Source of the DNA: Rotaria sordida
Taxonomy: Eukaryota > Rotifera > Eurotatoria > Philodinida > Philodinidae
Direction: 5' to 3'
Assembly: GCA_905250125.1 (NCBI GenBank)
Contig: CAJNOL010000056.1
Coordinates: 131,381-195,380, forward strand
DNA: 64,000 nt
The translations under genes were made by a program, and so were the position numbers. Of this stretch, positions 1 through 14,100 are shown in pieces. The notes beneath the pieces are model-generated. The model did not search any database. It saw nothing but the letters and a program-made list of their open reading frames with translations, and was not told the origin of the DNA. How positions within the stretch are numbered: the first letter of the stretch is position 1; each line of letters opens with the position of its first letter.

Positions 1-2450
1 AATAACTAGGAGAACTCGATTTTTTTTGTTTTCTATGGTTTTTTTTTTATTACAAATTTAGTAGTTTTTGCTTAATAAATAATTTTAAACGACTCAGTAT
101 TTAAGAGTATAGGTGTGGGCTTTGATATCAGACAGCAGCATCCACATTTCACACTCACAAAATTTTTTATTTACTAGGCAAATATAATAGTTTACCAAGC
201 ATTAAATTTTAATCTGACAGCTTGATTTATTTACTGATTATTTGTATATAATACTGAGCAGTTAATTTTTTTTTTTTTTTGGAATACTCTGTAGATAAAC
301 ATCTGAAATGAAAAAATGCTTTCGTCTTGGTTCATTAATGTTAATATTAAACTATAATCCGATTATATCTTGAAAACAAATGTTTACTTGTACAGTTTAT
401 AATATTGATCTGTCAATAGATCAATTTTTCCTGGTCTGAAATACCTGCAGACTAGACCAAGATCAATTGATGTTTCTAATTTTTTAAATGTATTTAATTG
501 TGTTACTTTACATTAATGTATAATTTTAATTTCAGTTGTTCATTTAATCGATTTCTATAAAGATACGAATAAGAGATAAAAGAAAATGCAAAGGATAAGT
601 GATACTTATAATAACAGACAAGAACATTTACAATTAACAATCAATTTTCATAATAGTACGAATGCAAAATTTTTGTTTTTGATCTAAACACATTCTTCTG
701 TCAATTAATGTAAGTCCTAGAAGACTAAATTGACGTCGTTGACAACCTTGGACTGTATCCTACAAGTCTTCATTATCAAACGAGTTAAACAATGAAACAA
801 TCGGAATTCCACGTTCGGGGTAAATTTACTCTTAATGTTACTATCTATTAAATGACTTGATAATAATTAATCAAGCATTGATGCAGATAATACACGGTGA
901 AATAATTAAAGTCACTAACACATTACCTCGAGTCTTCTATTCTGTCTCTAAAGAAGTAATATTTTTTTCCTACGTTTAACAATATAATTTTTACAAAAGT
1001 CTTTTTATACTGGTTATGTTATTACGAAACATTTATTTGATTTTTCTACACTAGTACAATTAACAAAAAAAAAAAGTCTATATTCTATTACTAAAGAATA
1101 TTTCACAAAATAATAAAATATACTAAATCATGCAAAATACGATTAATTGATACTTCATAATAGAAACATTTTCTACAAGACAAAAGAATTCACTTATGAA
1201 ATACTATTATTTCATACGATCAAATAGCAAAAAAAAATTAGGTTTTTTGGTTTTTCGGTATGACCTTCAGGTTTACCTGTTTTATTGAATTTTCATTAGT
1301 GAACACCCTCCACATGCAGTGAACCACTATAAACAAAAAATTCGACAAATAAATGACGATACTATGGTCAAAATACTGAAAACCTAAGACAGCTTTGGCT
1401 CCTAGAGCTATGGTTTTTTCAGTATTTTGACGATAGCATTGTCATTTATTTGTCGAATTTAAAAAATGTTTTCTATGAAAATGATCAGTGAAGCGAACTC
1501 TATAAAGTTTGATAGATAAAAAATTTTCGGAGACTTTTTTGTTTATAGTAGTTAACTGCATGTGCATCTTCGAGTATACATCGGAAATTTTGAAAATTTT
1601 GACAATTCTCTGGTTCATTATCATTCTATCAATTTTCATTCATACTGCTAAACTTCATTTTCGACGAACTTTTATTTTGATATAAAATTTCATATTGATA
1701 TCATTTGTCATTGGAATTGTACTTCATAGTCAAAATGTTTTTGGCAATCCTGTAGATGAGAATTTATGATTAGATCATTATCCATAAGAGATATTTTATA
1801 TTTATTCAGTTATGAAAACAATCATATAGTTGACTAGTTGTCAAACGAGAAGAATGTAAATGAAAAATAACCAAACTTGATCAAAACAAAGATTGTTTTT
1901 CACATACCGTATATATGCATATCATTTAATTTTAAACATTATAGAAAATCTAAAAAATCAACTACTAGAAGTGCGAAGGTTTTATTGAAAATCAAAATCA
2001 ACATACCGACATAAAAAATCTTTATCTCTATGGTGTATTCTAATCTTTAAACTAAACAAAAAACATATTCCTTATCTAAAACTCTAATTCATTGAATTAA
2101 TTAACAACGTACGAAACAAAAAAATATTTTCGATTATACCGATTATAAAATAAAAATATTTATTAAATTAATATTTTAAAAGCATTATACAATATGCAGA
2201 TTGATTACAATTTAATTTATAGTGCGATCTATCTCGAGATTCTATTAAAAATTTGTTTTTGTTTTCTTTGATTAAGTCCTGATTATAAAAAAAAAAAGAA
2301 AAATATTTCACATCATCATAATAATAAATGTGTTTCTTTTAGCAATATGAAAATCTATAAAATGAAATGAAGGAAAAAAAAACGAAACAAAATAAAAGCG
2401 AATATAAATTAAAAAGAAAAAAAACAAGATCTTTTTCGATTTCTCCTTTG
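1..2450. other. Intergenic, no gene seen
   Basis: AT-rich sequence downstream of the PDZ gene. No open frame looks coding; the short frame at 1442-1639 lies in and beside an inverted repeat and has no recognisable domain. The only clear structure is the imperfect palindrome at 1338-1460. Confidence 0.6.
1338..1460. repeat. Short imperfect palindrome (hairpin or MITE remnant)
   Basis: Left arm 1338-1384 and right arm 1412-1460 are near-perfect reverse complements over about 45 bases, with a loop of about 27 bases. The outer ends read AAATTCGACAAATAAATGAC against its complement. No coding content or clear target-site duplication is seen. It is probably a small MITE or the palindromic end of a decayed DNA element. 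Confidence 0.7.
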
Positions 2451-5400
2451 CTAAAAACTGCTTGCTCCAATATCTGTTGAATTTATATTATTCGTTAATG
2501 TTCTACTTTGTGTTGCTGTAACAAACAAAAAAAATTTGTTAATCTTAAAATAAAATTTTTTTTTTTTTGTTGTTGTTGAAAATACCTGTTTGATTTGAAG
2601 TTGATTGTTGTTCACCAGTCAGTTCTTGTAAATATTTAAATGAACGTGATGGATGTTCACTTAATCTATTTGCATGTGTTGAAACATGTTGTTCATCATA
2701 TTTATTGAACAATGGTTCTTGAGGTTTTGTATAATTGATATTAGATTTTAAATCATTTTGTTCATCATCTTCGTGTGTCATCATTTGAAGAAAACGAAAT
2801 GCACGTGATGGAACTGTTGAACCTTTATAATGTGGTGTGTCGGGTTCACGTTCACGAGAACTTGGTGGTGCTAAAATGAAAAAAATAAAGATATAGATCA
2901 GAAAAATTTTATAAAATTATATTTATTAAATATATACGTTTATTATAAATTTCTACAAGATCATCTCGATTATTAATTGTTCGAGATTGATTTGATGCTA
3001 ATTCTTGAGATATATCATATTGGTCTTGTAAATATTTAAATGCTCGAGATGGATTATGAGCATCACTACTTCGTCGAAGACCAGTACCACTTTTTGATGT
3101 TGTTTCTTCGAAAGATTTTTTGGGTACTATTGTAGTATCATCACTATCAACACTATATTGTTCTTGAAGATAACGAAATGATCGTGATGGAAGTGATGAT
3201 ATACCAGTTAAACTTGATTGACGAGGAGTTGTTTTATTTTGTTGATCATGAGTAGTTTGAGCAACTATGAAAAAAATATGAATGTTGATTTAATACAGTG
3301 TCCTTCGAATAGCACTCAAATATACATGTAAAACCTTCAATGGCCTCTTAAAATGAAGGACTATCTGACGAAATGATTCTGACAAATTTAAACATAGAGA
3401 ATATATTATTTTGATTCTAATAGAATCTATTAGACAATGAATTATAAATAAAACAAAATTTGAAATTTTGATAATCATACTAAGAAAAAAAAACCCTGTC
3501 CTTCAAACATGTTATTCAAATAAAATTTTATTATTATATTATTCTATTTGTAGAGTATAGAGAAATCTTTTCATTGAATATTTTGATTATAGTTAAATTT
3601 TTTTTCTCATTATCAAATAGGATTAAGAAAAATTTCTAATTACAGAGAGAAAAACTCTTAATTCATTGTATATTTATAAATATTATGATATAACTATATG
3701 TATATAGATTTTTTTTTTTGTTTTATAGTCATTTGATATTTTCATTCGATTGACCTTCTAAATTTTTACTATTCGATAAGAATTGGACATGATCCAATAG
3801 AATAATTATCAAAGATAATAAAAGAAAAAAAAAGAAACATCTTACAAAGGTCACCTATTCACCTGTTGAGCTATTTGTTGTAGATTGTAATGATGGTATA
3901 ACAGTAGGTATAGTTTTTTCACTATCCGATATCCATTCTTGAAGCATTTGAAATGAACGACATTGTGTTATTCTATTAGAAAAAAAAAAAAAAAAAGAAA
4001 AGCAAAGAATTGTTTTTTTTGTAATTCGAATTATATTTTTCTTTTTACAATCAACATACACATCAGTATCATGTTGTATATATTTTTTTGGTGGTGTTGG
4101 TGGTTGATGAGAATAACTAAATGGTTGAATTGGATTTGTATTTGTATAATGATGTTGATTTAGTTGATCAGATGGTACAGTCAATCGTCGATTCATGATT
4201 GCTTGATTGTCTTCACTTGTTGATCTATTGTCTTGAAAACTGAAAAATCGAATAAATAAGATAATTCATAGTAGTTCTAAAATATTGAAATAATTTTTTT
4301 TCTCTTCTATTATTTGTTTCTTTTATTTCCTATGGCATTCTTAACATACCGAAAACATATTTAATTCAAAACAAACCAAATCTTTATTAAATGCAGCAGT
4401 CAAACTCACCATTTTGATTGTTATAATACAAAAAGAAAAAATTGAGATTGAAGCAATAAAAATGATGTTTAATTGTTGTTTTTCATTTGTATATGTATGT
4501 TTTGTCGAGTGATTATTTTTTTTAAGTATTGATTCACATAAACATTACTTTTCTCTTCTCTTTTTTTTTGTTGCTTTTTTTTCTCTTTTATACAAGATAA
4601 AACACACCTACTTTCAACAATGTAATAAAAAAAAAAGAGAGAGAAATGGATGTCGATACAAATCGTGGCATATATGCGAAAAAACACACGAATATATGAA
4701 AAATGAAAGGAAGTTAAGGAGACAAAAAAAAGAGAAAAAAAAATGGAAAATTGTGTGTAATTAAGTTTATGATGTGTCTGACAGTAGAGTGCATAGGTCT
4801 AAAAAAATCTCATTAAATTGATTTATTTTCTCCCTTTCTACTCTTTCGTTTCTTTTCTTGTCATTGATTATAAAAGAAGTCGCACTTTTAAAATTAATCA
4901 AAAATAAAATATGACCAATCTATTCTTCTCCTTTGAATAGATTAAAGACAAAACAAGTACTAATTATTATTGAATATAATCTTACCGTTTAGCACGAAGT
5001 TCACGTAATTTAGATAAATCAAGACCTGGTGGTATGTATGTAAATGGTTTTACACCAGGACGACTAAGATATTTAGCAAGAATAGGAGAAAGAGTTGGAC
5101 TTTCCTTAAAAAAAAAATTAATTAATTAATAATAACAATAATTATTTCATTTATAATTTACTGCTGTTTCTTCATATATGGGATAATTGTCACTCAATGA
5201 TTGATACTTCATTAAATTGGCTGGTCTTTTCTTCACTAAATTCGCGTTAAATATTGGCGCTTGTGGAATATTTACCATAGGCTTTGAAGTTATATTATGC
5301 TGAGGTTCTGATGACGAATCATAACTATATGATGATTCTTGTTGTTCCTCAGTTAATTTCTGTGTATCAGGTGGATATGAATCATCAGCTCTGAAATAAG

Positions 5401-6005
5401 TTTTTTAAATTCATTATAGAAGATATTATATGAATATTTACTTTTGTAAGGTAAGTAAAATATTATTTCCACAACTTTGAATAAGTTCAAGTGCATCTTT
5501 ATGTGTTGTTTGTGTCACATTAGTTCCAGCAATTTCAATTAACATATCACCCGCATCAATCTTACCATCAGCAGGAGAATTAGGCACAATCTATCAATAA
5601 ATATCAATATAATATATGTTTATTTTTAATCATTTGAATATAACATATATTGCCCGACAAAAACAAGCAAAATAACAATAACAACGTCAACTATGTAGTT
5701 TATATAAACACATATTTCATATGATAAAAATAAAAATATGAATTCACTTGTTCTATTTTTGTTTTTGTTTGAAAAAATGACTCGAACACACTTGCCTCAT
5801 TAATCTACATATATATATAGAATATTTGCCCTTCTGCCTTTATTTATTAATGAATACATATATACGACGAAATAACTCATAATTTTTGAAATAGAAGTGC
5901 ATTTACCTGAGTTATTGTCAATGGTTCATTATATTCAAGTCCACCTTGAAGTCGAAAACCCCAGGCAACATTATCATCTGGTCGACTAATAAAAACTTTA
6001 CTCAT
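2451..6005 (-). CDS. PDZ-domain protein, ZASP/PDLIM-like, lacking LIM domains, with five PSRxFxxLQ motifs
   Basis: Nine exons give an unbroken 520-residue frame with every splice phase consistent: 5907-6005, 5442-5590, 5162-5390, 4986-5104, 4060-4239, 3863-3972, 2938-3264, 2586-2870, 2451-2515. Residues 1-83 are a PDZ domain of the ALP/Enigma/ZASP type, with WGFRLQGG at 15-22 followed by EYNEPLTITQ; this class binds C-terminal peptides of alpha-actinin in muscle Z-discs. Residues about 160-199 form a conserved-looking block ending in LDLSKLRELRAKR. From residue 264 onward the motif [PC][S-]R-[SA]-F-x-x-L-Q occurs five times (264-271, 321-329, 367-375, 425-433, 478-486) in otherwise low-complexity sequence. 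There are no LIM zinc fingers before the stop, unlike most family members. The first ATG lies just before the PDZ start. A role as a muscle or cytoskeletal scaffold is inferred. One splice site (GT|GTATGT at 4060) was chosen because it alone keeps the frame. Confidence 0.9.
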
Positions 6006-8103
6006 TGAATCTTCTTGAATTTAGATCAAACGTCGTATATATGTATATATATATATATATATATGTGTGTATGTATCTTCCTGCAAATAAACTAAATGCG
6101 ACAATGATATTTCCCTTTTTTGTTTTTGTTACTCTCTATCTCTATCTCTCTCGTTTTGCCGGACGCCACCATACTACTATCAGTAATACCAGGAAAAAAA
6201 TATAGAAGATAACTATATAGATGAAAAAAAAAACGCAAAATGTCTATTTTCTGTTCTTAGATGTAAGTGACGATGTTTGTATGTATTTATTGAGAAGAAC
6301 AAGAGATAGTTTTTTTTTCTCTTCATCTACATATATTTAGACTCTAAGCTGAAAGACAAGAAGAAAAAGATAACTTAATCATATAGTAAACTATTGTTTT
6401 TTTTTTCTAAATATTGACGTATAAATAAGATACTACTATTGTAATATGAGAAGAAAAGATTATGTACTTGTATAATGGAATTTGTATAAGCTCGCAACCT
6501 TTAAATTATATATGCATGTATGATTATTGAGTGTGTTATTTTTTTTCATGGTAAATTCTATTTATTATTTCTTGTCATTTATTATGGCTTTTCCTGCTAT
6601 GCAGTGAAATACTGACAATAGCTTAAGTACTTATATGATGTTGGTGTATAAAATATAATTTTTGAGTGAATAATAAATCATGAATAAAAATAGATATCAT
6701 ACATATATGATATTTGTTCAAGTACAATACTTTCTTCTTTTTTTTTCAATAAATCGAAGATAAATATTTTTCTATAGTAATATTTAGTGTCATAGAAGAG
6801 CCATCATTCATTTCAATTGGATTCAATTGTTTGTAATGCAATCAATCTTTTATTATTTAATAGTTATAATTTTTTGTATGAATATGCATTTGAAATAATA
6901 TTTCCTTCAATGTAGACGCATATCGTACTAAGTTTTAGGCGTGTATCTATTTCTACGAGCTGTTGACATATGTCTTCGGTTTATTAAGGAAATTTTGATG
7001 GTATTTTAATGAGAAACGATTCAGGAGATGATAAGTTTCCATTGCCAGAAAATTTAGTTCCACGCTTTGAGATACAGAAGATTGATTTTAATATACAACG
7101 AATATAGAAATAATATGTATATTCTTAGATTATATTTAATTCGGTTGGTTGAGAAGATTTATTTCCATTATATATACTTTTCTAGTAGACATTAATGTCT
7201 TTTTGACCTAACTCAACCCCAAAAATATAGATATATTATTTCCATATGCTGTTTATAATAGAATGAGTCTCTTGATCGAACCCATTGACAAACTAGAAAT
7301 TGTATTCTTTTAATAGGATGTGTAAAAATGAATTTTAGCTACATATATTATCGATATTTAATCTAGATGCTTCCAGTGGTAGTGCTTAATCTATAAGATT
7401 CATTATATAACGATGTACAGAAATTTAGATTTTTTTATGCTCTTTTAATCGATAAATTATTTTAAAATAGATCACTGTCAAAGCTTTTTCTTTTAAAAAT
7501 GTTCTATCATCAAGAGAGCAAATGAAACAATTGCAATCTTCTACTAAAAGATATTTTTCTTCAATAAATATAAACAATACCTTTAATGTTTATCATCAAT
7601 ATTTATTCTCTTAATTATCCAGTTTTACATTTCTATTTTCACAAACATATTTTTTTTTCTTATTTTTGCATAAATAAATAAAAAAAAGAAAGTCACATTG
7701 AATTAGAAATCATGCTATTCTTTGTTTTCTCTCCCTCTCACACACACACACACACAAACACTATTCAGTTCACATTTTTTCGTAGAATAGCTCTTTCTCT
7801 CGATCACACACGTATACATAGAAATTCTTTAATAAAGAAAAAACAATCATGAGCAGAGAAGAACACAAAAATTAAGAAAAGAAAAACCGAGTTCGTGCAA
7901 AGGCAAACATTAGAGAATAATACAGCAAAGAAAAAAATTACATACACAAACGTATGTTGAACAAATGGGTGCACAAAACGAAGAGAGAGATAGAAAAAAA
8001 AAATACGAGCGATCGTCGATCGAATACCGAAAAGAAAAAAGACACAAAATATATAATACGAACAACGGAACGTTGTTTTGAGATATACACTGATTGAATA
8101 CGA
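6006..8103. other. Intergenic; AT- and CA-rich simple repeats only
   Basis: This lies between two minus-strand genes and probably holds the PDZ gene promoter. It contains a (TA)n run near 6036-6064 and a (CA)n run near 7739-7756. The open frame at 6005-6205 crosses the (TA)n run and is not convincing. Nothing else is recognised. Confidence 0.6.
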
Positions 8104-11100
8104 TTATTTAATACCATCTAAATGACTTGAGTATGTATTGTGAAGTAATTGTCGTGCACCAAAATTTTTCAATACTTGACATACATGATCATGTTGCTGA
8201 GATTCAGCTAAATCATATGCAGTTACATCTTGTTCTTCAAAACAAAATTGTTGATCGACATTTGCACCACGTTCACATAAAATTCGAACTGTATCAGCAT
8301 GACCCATAGCTGCTGCTATGTGTAAACATGAGAGACCACTCTAAATAAATTTTAATATTATATATAGAAGATCTAATAATTTTAATATAACTCATAACTT
8401 ATCTAACCTTAGTAGATCCTTCGTATCAAAAATATTTGTAAAATTTCAATAGATATCATTTCAAATAATATACACTAAAAACTCATTAGAACATTATTCT
8501 ATTCGTTCATTAATTATTCAATAACATTCAATTAAACATCATTAGAATAATTATTGATCTTTTTGTCTTTCTAGTAGACACATCTAGAGATGACATTGGA
8601 GAACAGTTTTCAGTTTACTCCATGCATCTATTAAAAAGATTGACGTTAACAATTGTCTCATTCTGTATTCTATGTCAGAACATCTCTATCAATAAGAGAC
8701 AAAAGGTTAACAGAATCAATGCCATCGGGTGTTACTGATTACCATGTTTAGAGATTTATATATAAAAGAATGAGAATTTTTTGATTCCATCGGGTGCAAG
8801 ACTCGAAATATGAAGTTCCAAAATTTCATCCATTGGCAAAAATATACTTTTTGTATACGATCATTTGCATTTAAAAAATGATTTCTTTTTATTATCTTCA
8901 ACATTCATCAGCAAAAAAAAGAAATTAAAACTCAAATGTTTATTGAATAATTTCTTTTTTTGCTTAATTATTAATTGATCATATACGTACATTTTCTGTT
9001 CCATTGACATCAGCTCCTCGATCAACCAAATATTCCACAATATTTTGAAAGCCTTTTGCACATGCACAAAATAAAGGTGTACGACCAGCTGTTTCACCCT
9101 AATTAAGAAAAAATAATAATAATAATATTTATAAAGAAAATTTTTTCATTTATTATTTTACTTTTCCTGCTATCTTATAATTAACATCTAAACCAGCATC
9201 AACTAATAAACGTAAAATATCAAATGAACCTGATTCAGCAGCAACAATTAAACCATTAATTTTTCCATCATATAAATTTTTTGCTTCAACATCATGTCGT
9301 GCACCATGTCGAATAAGTAATCGTGCTAATTCAACATTATTATGTTGACATATAGCAAGGAATGGTGATGAACCACGTTCAGATGTTACATTAACATTTG
9401 CACCAGATTCAATTAAATATCGAATAATTCCTTCATGATTTCTCATACATGCTATTAATAAAGGTGTTTGATTTTCAATATGAAGATCACGTGCAATTTG
9501 TCCTTTTGGTGATTGATTTACATCAGCACCATGACGTATCAATAAAATAACGGCATCTAAATGACCTTCTTCAGTTGCTGTATATAATGGTGTTGCGCCA
9601 GTCTAAATTTAAAAAAAAAGAAAAAAAAGAGAATCAATTCATTCCATTAATTAAATAAATTATACCATTGTTATAGCATTAATATCAGCACCATTTTTAA
9701 TAAGATATTCACAAATTTCTACATGACCCTTTTTAGCTGCACCAAAAAGAGGTGTCTAAAAGAAAAAAAGAAATTTAATTAATCAAGCAAGAAAAATTGT
9801 ATGCTGTTTTATAACTTTTCCATTTCATAGTCGAACCGATACGTCAGAAATTGAATATGTGCATTCTACTACATGTATGCATTCTATATAAAACATAGTT
9901 TCAAAAACGCCAGTTTGCACTAAACATTGTCGTTGTTAATAAAGTGATGAACTTATTCAATCTCAATCGATAGTTTTATCAGATTGTGCTTAATTCTCCG
10001 TTTTTAATGATATTTTGTCCATATGTCGGGAACATTATTGTAAGACGGTTTGGGCTGATGAGGCTTGCTTCGAAAGTTATAACCATTTTACTGATTTTTG
10101 ATCTATTGTCCGTTTCAAAATAAAAGGCACCTGGTCATTTTTTGAATAACTTCCGTTGGATACAAGATATCAACCTGCGATTTTTACCATTCGAAAGAGC
10201 AATGTTAGGGCCATCGGCCCGTGTAATATTCATTAGGATGAAAGATGCTTTTTCATAGTAGCTTTTCAATCAACATTTTTTTCCTTGTAGATTTTCATGT
10301 ATTTTTACAATAATCTCTGCTCAAATTACACCAAAATGTAGCTGAAATCAGCTTTTCTCGCTATAAAATTATGAGCAATTTTTGAAAGTCTACTTGAGAA
10401 AAGTAGTAGAAGAGATAATGAATAATGTGGTAATTTTATAGTAAAAGAGGCTGATTTGAGCTACATTTTGGTGTAATTTGAGCAGAGATTATTGTAAAAA
10501 TACATGAAAATTCATAAAGAAAAAAATGTCAATCGAAAAGGTACTATGAAAAAGCATCTTTCGTTCTAATGAATATAATACGAACCGACGGCCCCAACAT
10601 TGCTCTTTCGAATGGTAAAAACCGTAGGTCGATATCTTGTATCCAGTGGAAGTTTATTCAAAAAATGACCAGGTACCTTTTATTTTGAAACGGACAATAG
10701 TACAAGATATATACAGAAAGTCAAACGACAGAATTTCAATCGGAAATTTCGCTCATATGTAATTTATTTTAAATTTTTTAATAAAAAAAAAAGTGAGATA
10801 CCGACTGTGAAAAACTTGTCTTATAACCTATAAAGTTCAGAAAGATTGACTTTTTTTCTTAACGAATCAACATCATGACAAGAAAATCTTTTTTTTTCTT
10901 CATCCATTGAAACATTTCGAATGTTCTAATCACTACAAGACCTATATATGAGCAAAATTTCAGATTGAAATTCTTTTGTTCAATTTTTCTGTACATACGT
11001 TGTACTAGATGAAAAAATCAGTAAAACAGTCATAACTTTTGAAGGAAACACTATCAACTCAAACCTTCTTAGAATAATGTACCCAACATATGGAGAAAAT

Positions 11101-14100
11101 ATCATTGAAAATGACATGGATCATTTGGAAACGTTATCTTGTTACAAGTAAATCTTAGTCGCTGAAAATAGAACATAGGTCCCTATGAATAATTTTCTAT
11201 TGAATAGGAAATACAGTACACACTTCATTATAGAAGCGAAAATTTTCCTTATCCATTTAAAACAACGATGAATTGTTTTATATGTTAATAAGTGGCCTAT
11301 AAATAATGGGACACTTGACTTTCTGCTTTTGAAAAATTGAAATATTGTTCACAGGTACCGTTCGAATCTCATTCACTAGAGAATGTTCTACTCTACAAAA
11401 ATGTGGAGTTCATTTTTTAAGTAAATTTTTCTTGATAGCTGCTTCACTACCTACACTTGATGGTATATTGTTTTGAATATGCTTTCGAAATTCATATTTT
11501 CAAAAGTTTACCTATTCTATAAACAGTTTATCATTGTATCATCGGATGTAGAATTTAATTTTGAACAAAATGATGTAATATTTAAACTGAACAATGAAAA
11601 TCTTTAGATTATCTCCAATGACATAGAGCTGCCAGAAAGAATCTTTTGTGTCATGTTCTAATTTTTGCTTGAAAAATTTCTGTTCCAATTTTTTTTTTCT
11701 AAAATTGCAAAACATCTCGAGATACGGCATTTCACGACGTATCTTGTAGTATATTTTTTTATAATTATTTTGTTTTCTTACAGTCATAGTTCAATCGTTG
11801 TGTGAGTGTCAATCTTTTTGATGGAATTTATCTGAAGAACAAAGTCGAAAGTTTTATAGAGCGAAAAATCCTCTATTGAATGAGCTTAAGATAGTGTCTT
11901 CAAAAAAATCAAAGTGTCTCATTCTTTATGGACCATTCATTATAATAGTATCGGCGTCATTACTTTTCATAGACTCTACACGTAATTTCGAACATCAAAT
12001 TCCATTATTCCCTCATAAATGCTTCATTTAAAGTTTAGAAATTCATTATACAAATAATTAAATCATAAAAAATTTTTCACTTTTTAAGCTTCTACATTTT
12101 AAATTTCTTCAAATATTAATGTCAAAAAAACAAAAAAAAAAACTTCTGAGAAAAATTTTACCTGTCCGGCAAGGAAATTTTCTTCAGCTAATTCTCCTTG
12201 TGGTGCAATATTAACATTAGCACCAGCTTCAATAAGTGCTTGAACAAGTTCTTGATTACCTGATTCGGCACAAAGTAATAATGGTGATACACCATAACGA
12301 TTTTGTACATTAACTTGTGCTCTTTTTTCAATTAAAAATTTTACAACATCAATACGATCTTTTAATGTAGCCATAAATAGTGCTGTTTGACCAGTTATAT
12401 TTAAATTATCAGCATCTGGACCACTTGGTGCAAAATCAAGATCAGCATCAGCTTCAACACATGCTTCAATTACATCTAAATCACATATTTCGGATGCAAG
12501 TAAAAATGGTGTTGAACCTAATTTTGTTACTGCATTTGAATCAGCACCACGTTTAAGAAGTAATTTAACAACATCAAATTTTCGTGATTTCATTGCTGCA
12601 TAAAGTGGTGTCCAACCAGTTATATTTAATTCATCAGCTAGATTACCAAATGGAGCAATATGTGTTTCAGCGCCAGCATCTAATAATAATTCAACAACTT
12701 GTAACATGCCTTTTTGTGATGGAATCCATAAAGTACTAACACCATAATGATTTTGAACACGTGGATTAGCTCCACGATCTAATAAATATTTAACAATATC
12801 TGTACGACCTTCTTTAGCTGCACAAAATAATGGTGTTTGTCCACATAAATTCATTGTTAATGCTAATGGACCTAGAAATAAATTAATTCAAAATAATAAT
12901 AATCATTTCAATGTTTAATAAATATATTGCTAAAATTTTCTTGAAAATTATTCTTACCACTTGGTGCTAATTCAAGATCAGCTCCAGCTTGTACAAGTAA
13001 TTTAACACATTCAAAATAACCTTGTTCAGCTGCAAGCATTAATGCTGATATACCAGATTGATTTTGATGATTTGGATTAGCATGATATGTTAATAAACGT
13101 TTAACACATTCAGGATGATTATATTTAGTTGCACCAATTAACGGTGTTGAACCAGCTATTTTATTATCTTCAGCTCGTTTACCAGATGGCGCAGAATCAA
13201 CAAGAGCACCACGTTGTAATAGAATATCAAGTATATCTGGCCAACCAACTTCGGCAACCATTAATAATGGTGTTATGCCGGATAATGATGCTTTGTTCAC
13301 GTCGACTTCGGAACATGCTATACAAAAGAAATAACAATACAACGCAAAAATAGGGCTAAATAGTCATACAAACTCACTAGCTAAAGTTTCAGTAATAGAT
13401 TTATATTTCTTTCCAGCTGCTATACTCAATGCTGTTAAACCGTCTGCTTCACGATAACCTAAAATAAGAAAAATTTTATTTTCAAATAAAAAATTATTTA
13501 TTTATTTAAATAAATGAATATATGTAAATTATTCATAAAGCATTGCAAGACTTAAATAAAAATAAGTTCTATTAGTATATACGAAAGATCTGTCTCCCCT
13601 ATCATATATTGATGATATATAATATATATCAATATCTAAAGAATGTTTTTGATGTATAGAACCACGAAAAAGATTTGATGGTAATGATATATAATGATAA
13701 TCTCTTATTTCATGTGCTTGATTAAGTGTCATTGTATAATAATGATCTATTGTTATTTTAACATAAGAATATAAATAACATATATAAAAATAAAAATGAT
13801 GATTATATGTTGAATCAATATCAATAATAAGATCAAATGATTTTGATAAAGATAAATTTATATAATTTGTATAAGGTATTGATGTAAGATTCCATATATA
13901 TTTTAATTTATATAAACGTGAATAATCATTATTTAATACACGTTTAATATGTGGTGTTAAAAATTTAATTTCTTCTCGATTATATGTTAAAATTCCATTT
14001 GTTTCATTTTCAATATCAGATAATTGTGTATAAATCATAGCTGATAAACGTGATGAAAGATTAATAATAAGTTGTTCAAATATATATGTTAATAAATAAT

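Noticed and set aside
6005-6205. Plus-strand frame starting at the PDZ gene's start region
   Set aside because: It crosses a (TA)n repeat, is antisense at its start and has no recognisable domain.
13129-13353. Plus-strand 74-codon frame over an ankyrin exon
   Set aside because: Antisense shadow of a splice-consistent ankyrin exon.
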